Positions 30,595-39,668 of a DNA stretch of 40,412 nucleotides are shown piece after piece. The notes under the pieces are model-generated. The model was not told the DNA's origin. It worked only from the letters and a program-made list of their open reading frames with translations, and searched no databases. Positions within the stretch are counted from its first letter, which is position 1; every line of letters starts with the position of its first letter. The position numbers were made by a program, and so were the translations under genes. The DNA is from Catenaria anguillulae PL171 (Eukaryota; Blastocladiomycota; Blastocladiomycetes; Blastocladiales; Catenariaceae), in the NCBI GenBank assembly GCA_002102555.1, contig MCFL01000215.1, forward strand, positions 1 to 40,412, written 5' to 3'.

Positions 30595-31847
30595 TTAGAC
30601 ACGCTCCAAAACAATTGCGATACCCTGACCGCCGCCAATGCACGCCGAGCCCACAGCATACTTGCCCTTGCCCATGGCCAAAGCGTGAGCCAAATGCGTC
30701 ATGATCCGAGCACCCGACGCGCCCAAGGGATGGCCCAAGGCAATGGCACCACCGTTCAAGTTTGTCTTGTCATTGTCCAACCCGAGCTCCTTGGCCACGG
30801 CCAAATACTGTGCGGCAAACGCCTCGTTGACTTCAATCAAGTCCATATCCTTGAGCGACAAGTTTGCCTTCTTGAGAGCGCCCTGGATGGCAGGGACGGG
30901 ACCAATGCCCATGATGGTGGGCTCCACACCGACCACGTGCCATGACACAATGCGTGCCAGGGGCTTGAGAGCATGCTGCTTGACGGCCTTTTCCGAGGCA
31001 ACCACCACGGCGGCGGCTCCGTCCGAGATGCCCGAAGCGTTACCGGCCGTGACTGTACCCGTCTCCTTGATGAACACGGACGGCAGCTTGGCCAGCGTCT
31101 CGATCGTGGTCTGGGGCCGGGCGTGCTCATCCACGGCAAACTCCTCAGTGGTGCCACGCTTCTTGCCTGGAACAGTCACGGGGGCAATTTCGTGCTTGAA
31201 CACGCCGGCCTCTTGGCCCTTTGCCCACCGCTGCTGACTCTGCAAAGCATACCGATCGCAATCCTGACGCGTTAGCTTGTACTGCTTGGCCAAATTTTCA
31301 GCAGTGATGCCCATGGGGGTCTGGGTCGGGAACCGGTCGACGAGGGCAGCGGCAAGCGTGTCTTCGGCCTTGAGGTCGACACCGTACCGGGTGCCCCAGC
31401 GGATGTCGCGCAGAGCATAGGGCGATTGAGACATGGATTCCGAACCACCAGTCAAAACAATTTGCGACTCGTTGCACAGGATCTCGTGCGCGGCATTGAT
31501 GATGGACTGGAATCCAGAGCCGCACAGCCGGTTGACAGTCAGGGCGGGCGTGTGGATGGGCAGGCCTGCGCGGTGGCCAACGTGGCGGGCGAGGTAGGCG
31601 GCGTCGTTCTGTTTGTTTCATCGTCAGAATCCGTGATGCTGCCAGAACAAGAGTTGCTTGTGCGTACCGAGGTCTGGGCCACGTTGCCAAACACAACCGA
31701 GTCGACCGGGGTGCCCTTGGGCAGGTCGGCAAGGGCAGCCTTGGAGGCGAGGCCACCGAGCTCGTTGGCCGTCAGGTGCTTGAGCTTGCCGCCAAAGGCG
31801 CCAAAGGGCGTGCGCTTGGCTGCGACAATGAAGAGGTTTTGCGACAT
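30595..31847 (-). CDS. Acetyl-CoA acyltransferase / thiolase (ACAA2 type)
   Basis: Exons 31668-31847 and 30595-31608 are joined over a 59-bp intron (GTACGC...AACAG) and give 397 residues, the same length as animal ACAA2. The enzyme cleaves 3-ketoacyl-CoA with CoA in the last step of fatty-acid beta-oxidation. Catalytic residues are present: Cys89 in NRLCGSGFQS, His353 in GGAIALGHPLG, and Cys383 in GSACIGGGQG. The N-terminus FIVAAKRTPFGAFGGKLK and NDAAYLARHVGHRAGLP match the mitochondrial ACAA2 branch more closely than the peroxisomal Pot1 branch or Erg10. There is no long presequence, but ACAA2 also uses an uncleaved N-terminus. No C-terminal peroxisome signal is seen (ends VLERV). Confidence 0.93.
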
Positions 31848-32121
31848 GGTAGGTAGGTGGTAGCGTAGCGCAATCGTTGGGTGCAGGTGCAGAGAAGGCC
31901 CGGTGCAGGATTCAAGGGAGAAAGGCTTGGTGGGTGCGGCGCACGTTTTGAGGAGCCAGCTGCCGGCCTGCCGCCGGTCCTTGCAGAAGGTCCGACTTCG
32001 ATGACCTGATCGACGGCCGGCACACGCGTCTTGAAAATGATGCTGGCGATGTGTGCAAGTGATGCCATCATCACTACCATGACCACTCGCCCTCAAGGAA
32101 AGCATAGGCCACGAATCGAAA
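31848..32121. promoter_or_regulatory. Divergent promoter region, thiolase / ABC ATPase
   Basis: This 274-bp gap separates two divergent start codons and should hold both promoters. I see no clear repeated motif. The region is G/C-rich near the thiolase and less so near the ATPase. Confidence 0.4.
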
Positions 32122-33615
32122 ATGAATGCCTTTCCGCAACTGCCGGGCACCTCGCCCTCTCCTTCGCCACACTCACACCTGCTGGCAGCAGACCCACTTG
32201 GTTCGCGGCCGTCCTCTCCCTCTCCGCGTACAGAGGCGAACGTCAACGGGAACCGCACCCTGGCCGTGGGTGGACTCGTCGCGTCCACGACGTTCCCACC
32301 ACATATTCCGCCAAAGGTGCTCGGTGAACCGATCGTGCTCATCAAGCACTTGTCCAAACGTATGGTTGCACTTGCTTTTGGGCCTGCTTCATCACAACGA
32401 CCAACACTGGACAGTCTCTTGACACAGAGTACAAGACGGCTGGCAGCGACGGCGAGTTGACGAAGGCTCTTCAAGACATTCACTTGGATCATGATTCCGA
32501 GTTTATGCCCATTCGGCGCGGCGAGTTTGTCATTTTGCGCGGGCCCTCGGGAGGTGGCAAAGTGCGTTTCCACGTCCTGAATGACCACATTCGGCTGCAC
32601 GTGCATTTACACCCCTGGCTCCCAACCCCTCTCAACTCAAATAGACGACATTGCTCAACATTCTTGGCACTATTGATTCCGCCACATCGGGGACTGTTGG
32701 TGCGCATCACATTTTTGCCTCGATCTCCTCTAGGTAAGTATCCCGCAGAGGCTGATGGCTCCTCTCAAAACAGAAATACTAGGCGAAACCATCACTTCAC
32801 ACGCAACCGATGCCTACCTCTCGTACCTCCGCCTGCGCCGCATCGGCTTTGTCTTTCAGACATTCAACCTGCTGGCCACCATGTCTGCATTTGAGAACGT
32901 CGAGCTACCCATGACCATCCTGGGCAAGCTCAACAAACAGCAGCGTAAGCAACGGGCTCTCGAGTTGCTGACCATGGTGGGGCTTCAGGACCGCATTTCT
33001 CACTTACCGTCGGAGCTGTCTGGTGGAGAGCAGCAAAGGGTCACGATCGCGAGGGCGTTGGCAAATGAGCCAGATATTTTGCTGCTGGATGAGCCCACGT
33101 ACGGTTACACATCTTTTTCCTTGACTCAAGTGTCTTTGCTAACTTACACTCACTGCTGACAATCTATTCCTCCTATGATGTTGACCATAGTGGCGATTTG
33201 GACACCAAGGTACGATTTTCTGACTCGTAAATACTCGTTTACTTGTCCACGCTTCTCACACTGGAGTGGGCCTCTTGACCCGGAATCACTGCAGAACACG
33301 GTCGAAGTCATGAACCTCCTGCTCCGCCTCAACCTTGAAAAGCGAACAACCTGCATCATGGTGACGCACAATCCCGACGTTGAGTGCTATGCCGACCGGC
33401 TCTTGTACTTACAAGATGGCAAATTTGCGCGTCAAGTCCTCAATGAGGTGCAAATGCCACTGGTGCTCGAGGATTACCAGGCATACTTGAAGCTTCGGGA
33501 TCAGCAAGGCACAACTGGAGCAAGTGGCGGGCATGAGGATTTGCAAGAGCAGCTGTTGGAGGAGAAGGCAAAGGAAAGGGGTGGAGTGGCACCTGTGGGT
33601 GGCGTGCTTACTTGA
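32122..33615 (+). CDS. Soluble LolD/MacB-like ABC ATPase
   Basis: Six exons (32122-32359, 32428-32561, 32645-32699, 32774-33098, 33191-33209, 33295-33615) give 363 residues; all five introns (68-92 bp) keep phase. The first 80 residues are Pro/Ser-rich and disordered. The rest is one nucleotide-binding domain: Walker A GPSGGGKTT (split by intron 2), Q-loop GFVFQTFNLLATMSAFENVELPM, signature ELSGGEQQRVTIARALANEP, Walker B ILLLDEPT, D-loop GDLDTK (split and encoded by a 19-base exon), and H-loop CIMVTHNPD. There is no membrane segment. The Q-loop and signature follow bacterial LolD/MacB/FtsE proteins; related soluble ATPases occur in amoebae and other protists. A membrane partner must be encoded elsewhere. 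The many introns show it is a resident nuclear gene. Confidence 0.9.
33191..33209 (+). other. 19-base micro-exon of the ABC ATPase
   Basis: This exon supplies the last base of the DEPT threonine codon and GDLDTK, the D-loop next to Walker B. Its flanks are ACCATAG and GTACGA. Skipping it would remove the D-loop and shift the frame, so the exon is needed for a working ATPase. Confidence 0.8.
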
Positions 33616-34680
33616 TGATGATATTTATCCTCTGGGCCAATGGAGATTTGAAGGTCACTCGCGATAATCTCTGCAATTGTACCCGTTTCTTGGCTCTTGT
33701 GCCTGCTCGGAGCTCGACTTGACCTTGAGAGCGGGAATCAGGAGTCTCGAGGCCGTCAGCTCGAGGGAAGGGATGAGCAAAAGGGGTTGATGCTTGCATG
33801 TCACATTGTCAACGGAAAAATGCTTAACGTGGGCGGCGCCGCACATTGTTTCGGTCCCGTGACCACGACCCACTCACAGTAGATCAGCTGCACCTTCGTG
33901 TCGCCTTCGTGTCGTCGCTGCTGACTGCTGACGCACAGACCGTGTTCGCCCAAGCAGATACGATTTCAAGATTGCGACCCAACACTCGTTCTCCTTTGCC
34001 ATCATTTGTGAGTTGAGACTGTATGCAAATCCCATTTCTATTTCAGATTTGCCTATACCTGCTTGGCGTCGGTCCAAGTGTCGTTGCCGCCGCCGCCCGC
34101 CGTTGACCAGGTGATCGGCGCTCCGCCGACCACGTTTCTTCTGACCGCTGCCCAAAGCACCAGCTCGCACTTGGTCATCATCGGCCTAGTTACTGCCTAG
34201 TTCATGTAGTCTGTGGATCGTTACTGACGCGATACCGCTGTTTCTTGTACCTACGTCAGTGTCCTCGGTTGCCTCTCCCCTCGCATCGCGCACTTTGGGT
34301 TTTTCCTTTTCTGTCTATCCCTTATCCCGTGTCCGTGTCCGTGTCCACTCCCGAGACGTGTGGCCTATATCGAATCGTTCCATTCCATTCCATTCCTTGC
34401 TTTGCCGTTGACGTTGACGTTGTCTTGTGTGCTTCTCGCCATACCCTGCCCGCCCCGTCCCCGCCTTGGCTTTTCTTTCTCGTCTTCCAAGGCTGCATTG
34501 CTGTGCTGTGCTGTGCTGTACATATCATAGCCCTCCCCCTTGAATTGCTCTTGCGCTTCGCTTGCCCCTGTCTTCCAGTTTATTCGTTTTGAGTGATCGC
34601 CTGCGCCTTCACATCATACCTTCCTGCTTGTCTCTGCTCGTCTTCCTCCTCCCTTTTCCCCCAATCAGTCTCCCAAGAAC
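33616..34680. promoter_or_regulatory. Intergenic with long pyrimidine-rich leader of the RRM gene
   Basis: This 1,065-bp region holds no recognised gene. From about 34245 to 34680 the + strand is strongly C/T-rich (CCATTCCATTCCATTCC near 34381-34397, CTGTGCTGTGCTGTGCTGT near 34501-34519, and CTTCCTCCTCCC near 34641). This is likely the promoter and 5' leader of the RRM protein gene. GTGATCGGCG at about 34111 matches a copy in the TIM13 promoter (3717-3726). Confidence 0.45.
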
Positions 34681-36652
34681 ATGACGGCCAGCCCCAACCT
34701 CAACGGCGCCCAGCCTGCGCAACCCGCCGCCCCCGCCGCCGCCCCGCAACCGACGCGTCCTCTGCCTCTGGTTCGACCTCGGTCCAACCCAACGAAGCTC
34801 AAGCCCAGCAGGCCCAACAGCAGCAAGGGCAAGGCCCGCCCCACGTCCAGCCCGTGCAATACGCCCCGCACCAGGGCGGATACCCGATGATGCCGGCGCC
34901 CATGGCCGTGTACCAAGGCTACCCAGGCACCCACCCGGCGCATACATGGCGGCCGCCCCGCATTTCGCCCCGCCGGGCACGTACCCCATGTATCCCGCCG
35001 GGGCCGCAGGCGCGCCTGGTGCTCAGGGCCAACAGCAGCAAGGCGGCAAGCCCGTTCGCGGCATGAGCCCCTCGTCGGCGTCCATGCACTCTGGGCAAGG
35101 CGCTGGTAGTGTCGCGGACCGGCCCAAGACGACACTGTGGATGGGCATTGATTCGTGGATGGACGAAAACTACATTCGGTCCTTGTGGATGAATGCTGCC
35201 GGCGTCGAGGTCACGGTCAAGATGATTCGCGATCGTTACACTGGGTATGTTGCACGTTGGCTTTGTCACTCATTCATTCATTCTGAGGAAACGCACACAT
35301 GGCTAACCTGATTGGATCATGAAACCATAGCGGCACCGCCAACTACTGCTTTGTCGACTTCCCGACCCCGGAACATGCGCCAACTGTGCCAAATTCGACG
35401 GCACGCCCATCCCTACTCTGCCCGAATCGACGTGGCGCCTCAACTGGGCGGCCGGTGGCGGGCTCAACGACACAAAGGCCCCCGAGTACTCGATCTTTGT
35501 TGGCGACCTTGCCGCCGACATCACGGACGACATGCTCATGTCGGCCTTCAAGTCGCGGTACCCGTCGACCAAGACGGCAAAGGTGGTCATGGACCCCGGC
35601 ACGGGCAACTCGCGCGGGTTCGGGTTCGTGCGCTTCACGGCCGAGGAAGAGCAGCAGCGCGCACTCGCAGAAATGACGGGCCAGCACATTGGATCGCGTG
35701 CCGTGCGTGTGGGGCATGCTGCACCCAAGCATGCACACCGCCACCAGAACAACCATCCTGGCGGTAACAATGCGCACCACGGAGGGCCCAACGCGCACCA
35801 CCATCACAACAACCACCATGGTGGGCACCAGGGCGGGCACCGCGGGGGCCACTTCAACAGCCACCATCATAACCCGCACCACGGCGGCCATCACCACCAG
35901 GGCGGTTGGAACAACAACCCGAACGCGCAGGCCAACTCTGCTGCCGCTGCCGCTGCTGCCGCAGCCGACCCGTCCAACACGACCGTGTTCATTGGCGGCT
36001 TGTCGCACCCCGTGACGAAGATGAGATCCGGTCCATGTTTTCCGCGCTCGGCGAAATCACGCTCGTCAAGATCCCGCACAACAAGAACTGTGCCTTTGTC
36101 TCGTACGCGCGCCGCGACTCTGCCGAAAAGGCCATTTGCCGAGCTCAACGGGTTCCCGCTCGGTAACAACAAGGTGCGCTTGTCGTGGGGACGCCCCAAC
36201 GCAAACAATGGCGGAGCCCCCGGTGGCAACCCGCATCACCAGGGCGGGCACCATCACCACCAAGGGCACTATGGCCAGCAAGGGCAGCAGTTCCAACAAG
36301 GTCCACCCGGCGCCGCGCAGGGCGCGCAAGGATATGCGGGCAATGCGGCGTATGCGGCTGCGGCCAGTTTGGCGCGGCACCGCCGGGTTTGCACCCACGG
36401 GCTTCCCGAACGCTGGTGCTCCGGGATACGTTGCTGATGGCCAGGCTGCTGCCGGTGGCGCTCCAGGATACTACCCGGGCTACTACAACGGTGCGCACCC
36501 GCTGGCGGTGCTGGTGCTCCCGCCACGGGAGCTGCGCGCGAGGGCGGGCAGATGCCGGGACGGGTGCTGCCGCTGCCAACGGCGAAGGGTATGTTGCACG
36601 GCTTCCTAAGTTTTCGTCCGTCCGATCGCGGGTTTTGACAACTGACTGACAC
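34681..36652 (+). CDS. Three-RRM RNA-binding protein, Nam8/Csx1/RBP45 type
   Basis: The ATG at 34681 starts an Ala/Pro/Gln-rich N-terminus. RRM1 (KTTLWMGIDSWMDENYIRSLW) is split by an 86-bp intron (35245-35330, GTATGT). RRM2 begins YSIFVGDLAADITDDML with RGFGFVRF. A linker very rich in His, Gly and Asn follows (35720-35910), then RRM3 (TTVFIGGLSHPVT, EITLVKIPHNKNCAFVSY, LGNNKVRLSWGRPN). This order is that of Nam8, Csx1 and Ngr1 in fungi and RBP45/47 in plants, which act in splicing (U1 snRNP) or mRNA stability. The tail is Gln/Gly/Tyr-rich. At least six one-base frame joins are needed, near 34750, 34940, 35380, 36020, 36135 and 36390, so the stop (36609-36652) is not fixed. These look like sequence errors. 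Confidence 0.85.
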
Positions 36653-39173
36653 ATTAAGGTCGGGGACGCTTGTTGCTGTTGTTGTATAGAACTTGGGCTC
36701 TGGTTACATGAGCTAAATGTCTTTCCATTTTCTGGGTTTTTTCTTGCAAGAAGTTGCCACGGTCGTTTTGTGCTTGATTGAGTTATCCAGCACCTTTGCC
36801 CGTTCCATTTTTTTTTTTTTTTTCATTTCCCGAACAGCCACCGCCCATGCTTTGCCGCTTAGATCATTCCATCTCCCAACCCGCGCTGGGCATTCACGTT
36901 TCTGCGCTGCCGCACCCTTCATTGCCCTCTCTTTCTTGGTTGTCGGTTGGCTCGCTGCGTTTTTGTTCTTGATTTCTTTTTTTTTTTTGCGCGGACTGAA
37001 CCCGTCGAGTTTGTCTCGTGTCGTTTTCTCTGTTTTTTGTTTCTCCTCCGCTCTCTTGTTCCATTTCGACCAGCCAGTTCCTCTTGTGCTCGAGTGTGCT
37101 TGTTGGCACGCTCCCTTCGTTCCATTCCGACCTTGTTTCCCGTGTTGTTGGCATCGTTGCCTGTTTTGCTGTTCTCTTCGTTCCATTTCAGCATTTTTCT
37201 TTTTTCCTTCTTCCAAAGTTCTGCGCGTTGCCTTTGAGTGTCCCCGGGGCTCGTGCCTTTTCTTCCGTTTTGGTCTAGTTTTCTTTTTCTGCCTTTTTCC
37301 GTGAGTGCATTTGTTGCTTGTTGTCGTCTGTCTCTTCGTTTCTCTGCTTCCAGTTTTCGTCTTACAGTTCATAACACACCGGCGCCTCAATGGTCGGCTA
37401 TTGAATAAACGCTTTTTGGCCAAGGTTATCCTCCTTCCCATGCAGCATGCTGCGCCGAAAAACACTCGTGGCCGGCCATTCTCGCTGACTTTGACTTCGC
37501 AGTCGGAGAAAACCTTCAAGCTGCGGTGATCAGGGATGAGACCGACCCGCCGACTGTCCCACACAACGGCGGCCAAGGTTCGCATACATAGGCTCTCGTC
37601 GACCGGCGGCTTTGCCGTGCTGCTCACTCGGACATTCGCCGTCTTTGCCTTTTTCACACCCTGGCCCAGGTGGCCCGGTCGTCTCTTGGTGTGAAGACAA
37701 ACCGGAGGGCTGTCGCGTGCCCTGTGGCCGTTCTGGTTGTTCTCGCTTCCTGACTCGCTGGGCATCTTTCAGTATATGTGTCAACGGCTGCTGCTGATGC
37801 CCTCTGCCGACATTCCCTACGTCGCAGTTGGCGATCGGTATCGGTAACACTATGTCAAAGCTCGCTGTCCGGTCGAGTGCGCTTCTTCCGGCAGCAAAGG
37901 AAGGGCAATCAACCCCACCTCCCTCCTCGATGTACTCGCAATCGTCCCTCAATCGTCCGAGGTCCGAGGATTCTTTGGATCAATCAACGCCTGGTCATCT
38001 TTTGATCTCGGGCAACGCGCACATTTTCTTGACTGCCTCCTTCTGTGGATTCGGCCAGGCCTGGCGTCCGTCGTGCAGAGCCCGCCAGTCTCGACCGCAA
38101 ACCCTCCGCGTTAGTTGCGCGTATTCCTTGTCGGCGTTGGTGCTACGTCATGCCCGAGCATGGGCAAAATATTCCGGCGGACAAGCGGATTCTGCCAACT
38201 CTGCCGACAGAAAAGTGTCGTGACGTTTGACAATGATCTTGTGGGACGTTCCCACCTTGAGACTGCCCAGCACGAACTTGTACGCCCACTAGCAACAACC
38301 ATCGCAATTACTTCAACACTCCAAGAAAAAAAAAAAAAAAAAAAAAAGCGGCGGTTCGTTGGTGGCGTCACGGCACACCTTGGGTTCGCTTGCATTCGCA
38401 CGTCTGGCACGATCACTGCGTGCGATTGGCTTGGCCCAAATCGCTCCGCGCTTCCTGTGCGACGAGACCAGCGTGCTCAGCCTCATCATCAGCAAGGAAC
38501 GCTCTGCGCCAGCGCATCACCGACCTGGATCGTCTCGATGGCGGCTACCGCTGTCCTGGGTGCCGAGTCTGCCAACGACCAATAGGTGTCCATGGCGGGT
38601 GCCCACGATTCCGTGGTGCAAACAAGCGGGCAGCAGAGGACATACAAGTGCCAAGCATGACCTTTTCCCCAACACGCAGACGCGTGCTTTTTGAGTGGAG
38701 TAGGTGAGTGGGAATGCTGTGAAGCAGCTCGTCAAGAGATACGAGGCAGTGTTGTTGGCGACTCATTCGCCAGAAATGTATGTTCCAAATCCATATGTCA
38801 TACGTTTTTTTCAAAAATTCAAATGACACTCTGCACTTGAGATGCATCACAACTCTTCGGCGAACTATTTTCACTTTACGTCCTTAGAAGACAACATTTC
38901 ACCAATGCCCCAACATATACGAATCATTGCCAAATCAAAGACTCGATCTGGCAATATTGTCCTGGCCAACCAAATGAAGCGCCCATCGAATCCGCCAAGG
39001 GACGTGGCCAATGGAAACTGCGCAGTGAGCGCATGCGAATGGGCCGTGTGATATTGCGTGGCGGGATCCCAACGTGCTTCATCAGCAGCTCTGCAAACTT
39101 GGCAAACATTGGCCCTTGACCGGGTCGGCGTCGACTTTTCCGCCAATCGCCGTGGACACTCCGCCTGAAGAAG
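36653..39173. other. 2.5-kb region without a recognised gene; T tracts and a poly(A) run
   Basis: The left part (36720-37400) is strongly T/C-rich on the + strand, with runs of 16 T (36808-36823) and 12 T (36977-36988) and a recurring CGTTCCATT/TGTTCCATT word (near 36801, 37060, 37112 and 37181). The middle (37400-38320) has several short open frames, none with similarity I can name. A 22-base A run lies at 38326-38347. The rest (38350-38870) also lacks a supported gene. The right end (38871-39173) holds frames that may belong to the SDR remnant. Confidence 0.4.
38326..38347 (+). repeat. Poly(A) tract, 22 bases
   Basis: An uninterrupted run of 22 A stands between CCAAG and GCGGCGG. It could be a simple homopolymer or the end of an inserted reverse-transcribed copy. 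I could not find matching short repeats on both sides that would prove an insertion. Confidence 0.7.
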
Positions 39174-39668
39174 TAGCGTCGAGTTGATCCACAATTGAGA
39201 GAGATGTCATGCATGATGAACACCCACAAATGTGAGACTCACCGTACCCGGCCGCACAATTGCAACGTGAATTCCCTCATGCGCCAACTCCTGCCTGAGC
39301 CCTTCGAATATCCCCTCTGCTGCACGCTTGGACGAGCAATACACGGCCGCATGGGGCGCCGTCGCCCACGATGCGACCGATCCGACAAGCACAATCCGGC
39401 CGCCCAAGCCATGCTTACGCATAAGCGGCAAGAACGCCTGAGTGACCTGCAACGGGCCAAACGCATTGACATCGTACACCTTTTGCATCTCCTCCATAGT
39501 CGCGGTGCGGTGGGAGGAGTCTTTGGCGGGCAGAGTGCTCGTGCTGGCACTGGTCGGAGGCTCTGGCTTGCGCGTGTCGGGTGTAGTCGATGCGTACATG
39601 ATATGGGTGGTGATTAGTATGTGATCCAAGATGATGATTTCGGCAAAGTATGGAGTGCAGAGCTGCAA
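38871..39668 (-). pseudogene. Short-chain dehydrogenase/reductase, incomplete
   Basis: One exon (39243-39668) carries the C-terminal half of a classical SDR: VYDVNAFGPLQVTQAFLPLM, GRIVLVGSVASWATAPHAAVYCSSKRAAEGIFEGLRQEL with the catalytic Ser and YxxxK, and HVAIVRPGT. A likely intron (GTGAGT at 39242 to CTTCTTCAG near 39174) leads to further frames resembling an SDR C-terminus (PMFAKFAELLMKHVG, then GFDGRFIWLARTILPDRVFDLAM), but these need frame joins. The glycine-rich NAD(P)-binding motif (TGxxxGxG) should lie upstream, yet I find none up to 40412. The gene is therefore a fragment, rearranged, or split by a long intron. Its substrate cannot be guessed. If only a sequence error is at fault, it may be a working gene. 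Confidence 0.55.

Noticed and set aside
36713-37765. A 350-residue Lys/Arg-rich open frame on the minus strand
   Set aside because: It is the complement of a T/C-rich tract with T runs, so it codes Lys and Glu by composition. It has no domain, no similarity and no supporting start.
36808-38347. A retroposed element bounded by a T run and the 22-A run
   Set aside because: No target-site repeats, reverse transcriptase, RNA polymerase III boxes or family similarity were found, so homopolymer runs alone do not support an element.
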